This document shows positions 12,932 through 14,465 of a stretch of 14,465 nucleotides of DNA, one piece after another. The notes beneath the pieces were generated by a model. The model worked only from the letters and a program-made list of their open reading frames with translations, had not been told where the DNA came from and searched no databases. Position 1 is the stretch's first letter. Each line of letters starts with the position of its first letter. Origin of the DNA: Giesbergeria sp. (GTDB lineage: Bacteria; Pseudomonadota; Gammaproteobacteria; Burkholderiales; Burkholderiaceae_C); assembly GCA_017987055.1 (NCBI GenBank), contig JAGNUJ010000035.1, positions 1-14,465 on the forward strand, written 5' to 3'. Position numbers and translations under genes: made by a program.

Positions 12932-14004
12932 TTTGCAACACGCTTTGCCACCCCAGCCGCCTCAAAGCTGGCCATCTCGCGCAAAACAGCGCAGGCCGAT
13001 TGCAGCAGCGGCCACGCCAGCGCCGCGCCCGAGCCTTCGCCCAAGCGCAGCCCCAAATTGAGCAGCGGCTGCGCGCCCAGTTGCGCCAGCATCAGCGCGT
13101 GCCCCGGCTCGGCCGAGCCGTGGGCAAAGACGCAGCGCTGCAGCACGTGCGGCTGCAAACGCGCCGCCACCAGCACGGCGGCGCTGGTGATAAAGCCATC
13201 GACAACAATGACGCGCCGCTCTAGCGCAGCTTGCAGCACAGCCCCCGTGAGCGCGGCGACCTCAAAGCCGCCGAGTGCCGCCAGCGCGTCCAGCGGCTCG
13301 ACCGCACCGGCGTTGGCGGCCAGCGCTTGCTCCAGCACCGCGCGTTTGCGCGTGACGCCAGCCACATCCAACCCGGTGCCGGCACCAGTGCAGTCATCCA
13401 GCGACACCCCGCACAGCCGCGAGAGCAGCAGCGACGCCACCGAGGTGTTGCCAATGCCCATCTCGCCCAGCAGCAGGGCGTTGCCGGGCAGGCTGCGCAC
13501 CACATCACAGCCAATGGCTATCGCTTGTGCGCACTGCGTGGCACTCATCGCCGGGCCAACAGAAGCGTCTTGCGTGCCGGGCGCGACTTTGCGCAGCAGC
13601 AGTTGCGGCTGACCGGGCGCGGCGGCGCGCGGCGCAATCTCGCGCGCCACGCCGCAATCGACCACTGTCAGCGCCAGCCCATGCTGGCGCGCCAACACGC
13701 TGACCGCAGCGCCACCGGCGAGAAAGTTCTCCACCATCTGCCACGTCACATCGCTTGGATAGGCCGAGACGCCGCGCGCCGCCAGCCCGTGGTCAGCGGC
13801 GCAGACCAGCATTTGCGGCTGCTGCAATTGCGGCGCGTCGCTGCCCACAATCGTGCCAATACGCAGCGCCAGCTTTTCCAGCGCGCCCAACGCGCCCAGC
13901 GGCTTGGTTTTGTGGTCGATGCAATGCTGCAGCCGGGCGCTGAGAGCGTCATCGTGCAAGTCAACAATAGTGGGGATGGTCGAGACAGCAGTAGTGAGGG
14001 TCAT
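12925..14004 (-). CDS. cobT: Nicotinate-nucleotide--dimethylbenzimidazole phosphoribosyltransferase CobT
   Basis: Enzyme of 359 aa that transfers phosphoribose from nicotinate mononucleotide to 5,6-dimethylbenzimidazole, making alpha-ribazole phosphate for the lower ligand of cobalamin. Family motifs: TKPLGALGALEKLA near the N-terminus, AADHGLAARGVSAYP, the GEMGIGNTSVASLL glycine-rich loop near residue 180, GTGLD, and LGLRLGEGSGA, where the glutamate (about 323) is the expected catalytic base (Glu317 in the Salmonella enzyme). Length is normal and no key motif is missing. The ATG at 14004 is chosen; a TTG at 14013 directly after the upstream stop is an alternative. It follows cobQ by 9 nt, so translation is probably coupled. 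The last codons lie in the hairpin at 12905-12931. Confidence 0.95.
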   Translation of the reverse strand: MTLTTAVSTIPTIVDLHDDALSARLQHCIDHKTKPLGALGALEKLALRIGTIVGSDAPQLQQPQMLVCAADHGLAARGVSAYPSDVTWQMVENFLAGGAAVSVLARQHGLALTVVDCGVAREIAPRAAAPGQPQLLLRKVAPGTQDASVGPAMSATQCAQAIAIGCDVVRSLPGNALLLGEMGIGNTSVASLLLSRLCGVSLDDCTGAGTGLDVAGVTRKRAVLEQALAANAGAVEPLDALAALGGFEVAALTGAVLQAALERRVIVVDGFITSAAVLVAARLQPHVLQRCVFAHGSAEPGHALMLAQLGAQPLLNLGLRLGEGSGAALAWPLLQSACAVLREMASFEAAGVAKRVANA

Positions 14005-14013
14005 AAAAAACAA

Positions 14014-14465
14014 TCAGGGTTGAATCAAAGAAGCCAACACGCCCGGCGCAAAGTGCCGCTCCAGCGCATCGGCCAAGCCGTCAAAGACGTTGTCCAGCGT
14101 GCGCACCGGCGCGCCGTGGGTGGAGCCAAACAGCGCTTGCAAGGCAGCCGGGTCTTCAAACAGGCCGTGCAGATACAGCCCCAACACGTTGCCGCGCGCG
14201 TTTTGCCACGCCAAACCGGGCAGCACCTCGCGGGCGACGTCACCGGCTTTGGCCATCGCGGTGTGTTGCTGCGTCTGGCCGTGGTGGATTTCGTAGCCCG
14301 ACACTTGCACACCCGACAGCTTGGCCCACGCGCCTGCAGCCAGTTCGCCAAAGCGCGCTTGGCTGTGGCACACAGTTTTGGCTGGCTCAAACAGTGTCAC
14401 CAGCGGCAGCAGCCCCAAACCGGGGCCGTTGCCGTCGATGCCGCCCGGGTCAATCAGCGCCTCGC
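14014..14465 (-). CDS. cobQ: Cobyric acid synthase CobQ, C-terminal part (runs off the window)
   Basis: The last 150 codons of a gene whose 5' end lies beyond the right edge. The segment IDPGGIDGNGPGLGLLPLVT followed by FEPAKT, then SGYEIHHGQT and NVLGLYLHGLFED, is the class I glutamine amidotransferase domain of CobQ/CobB-type enzymes, with the catalytic His in GYEIHHG. CobQ adds four amide groups to adenosylcobyrinic acid diamide using glutamine and ATP. YLHGLFED, the absence of cobyrinate-diamide (CbiA) signatures and the partner cobT favour CobQ/CbiP over CobB/CbiA. The catalytic Cys and N-terminal synthetase domain are outside the window. The frame stays open to the edge, so it is truncated by the window, not broken. 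Confidence 0.9.
   Translation of the reverse strand, partial: EALIDPGGIDGNGPGLGLLPLVTLFEPAKTVCHSQARFGELAAGAWAKLSGVQVSGYEIHHGQTQQHTAMAKAGDVAREVLPGLAWQNARGNVLGLYLHGLFEDPAALQALFGSTHGAPVRTLDNVFDGLADALERHFAPGVLASLIQP

Overview
The window looks like a chromosomal segment of a betaproteobacterium, most likely a member of the Burkholderiales family Comamonadaceae. The grounds are high GC with strong GC3 bias, protein sequences typical of that order (NsrR with an ECFD-type cluster loop, DUF6172, a small Cys-containing secreted protein with a GSVEGGG-type tail) and a dispersed intergenic repeat with the core AGCTGCTAGCGCACGT, a style of repeat I associate with that family. The genus cannot be fixed from the sequence alone. 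It is mostly ordinary housekeeping DNA, with several accessory-looking pieces.

Layout. (1) 1-1730: serB (phosphoserine phosphatase) faces nsrR tail to tail. nsrR is divergent from a group III truncated haemoglobin, forming a likely nitric-oxide sensing and handling pair with a readable promoter and palindromes between them. (2) 1740-2500: a Phd/YefM antitoxin and PIN-domain (VapC/FitB-type) toxin with a perfect palindrome upstream. (3) 2570-3360: a MetQ/NlpA-type substrate-binding protein with no permease or ATPase beside it, followed by a clear terminator. (4) 3460-5890: a minus-strand pair, an SUI1/YciH eIF1-like factor and a DUF3820 protein, divergent from an RhlE-type DEAD-box helicase; then DUF6172 convergent with the helicase. 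(5) 6047-6655: a DEDDy 3'-5' exonuclease of the RNase D superfamily. (6) 6654-6745: a 92-nt near-palindrome made of two inverted copies of the dispersed repeat. (7) 6754-8445: the most unusual locus, a two-gene minus-strand unit. Its first gene fuses a degenerate ABC-type ATPase to a dual-specificity/tyrosine phosphatase; its second encodes a small protein resembling the Roadblock/LC7 fold. (8) 8642-9835: a fold-type I aminotransferase. (9) 9975-11110: a small secreted protein and nth (endonuclease III). (10) 11119-12772: a NylB-like serine hydrolase fused to a C-terminal META/HslJ domain, its signal peptide separated from the body by a frameshift at a run of seven C. (11) 12925-14465: cobT and the 3' end of cobQ, late steps of cobalamin synthesis, continuing off the right edge.

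Working together: nsrR and the globin form one physiological unit; phd and vapC form another; cobQ and cobT act in the nucleotide-loop and amidation stages of the same pathway. The ATPase-phosphatase fusion and the Roadblock-like protein are 24 nt apart, probably co-transcribed, and are the best candidate here for an uncharacterised signalling module. Convergent gene ends are very tight (1 nt at serB/nsrR, 2 nt at rhlE/DUF6172, 8 nt at nth/hydrolase). I see no tRNA, rRNA, CRISPR array, insertion sequence or phage gene.
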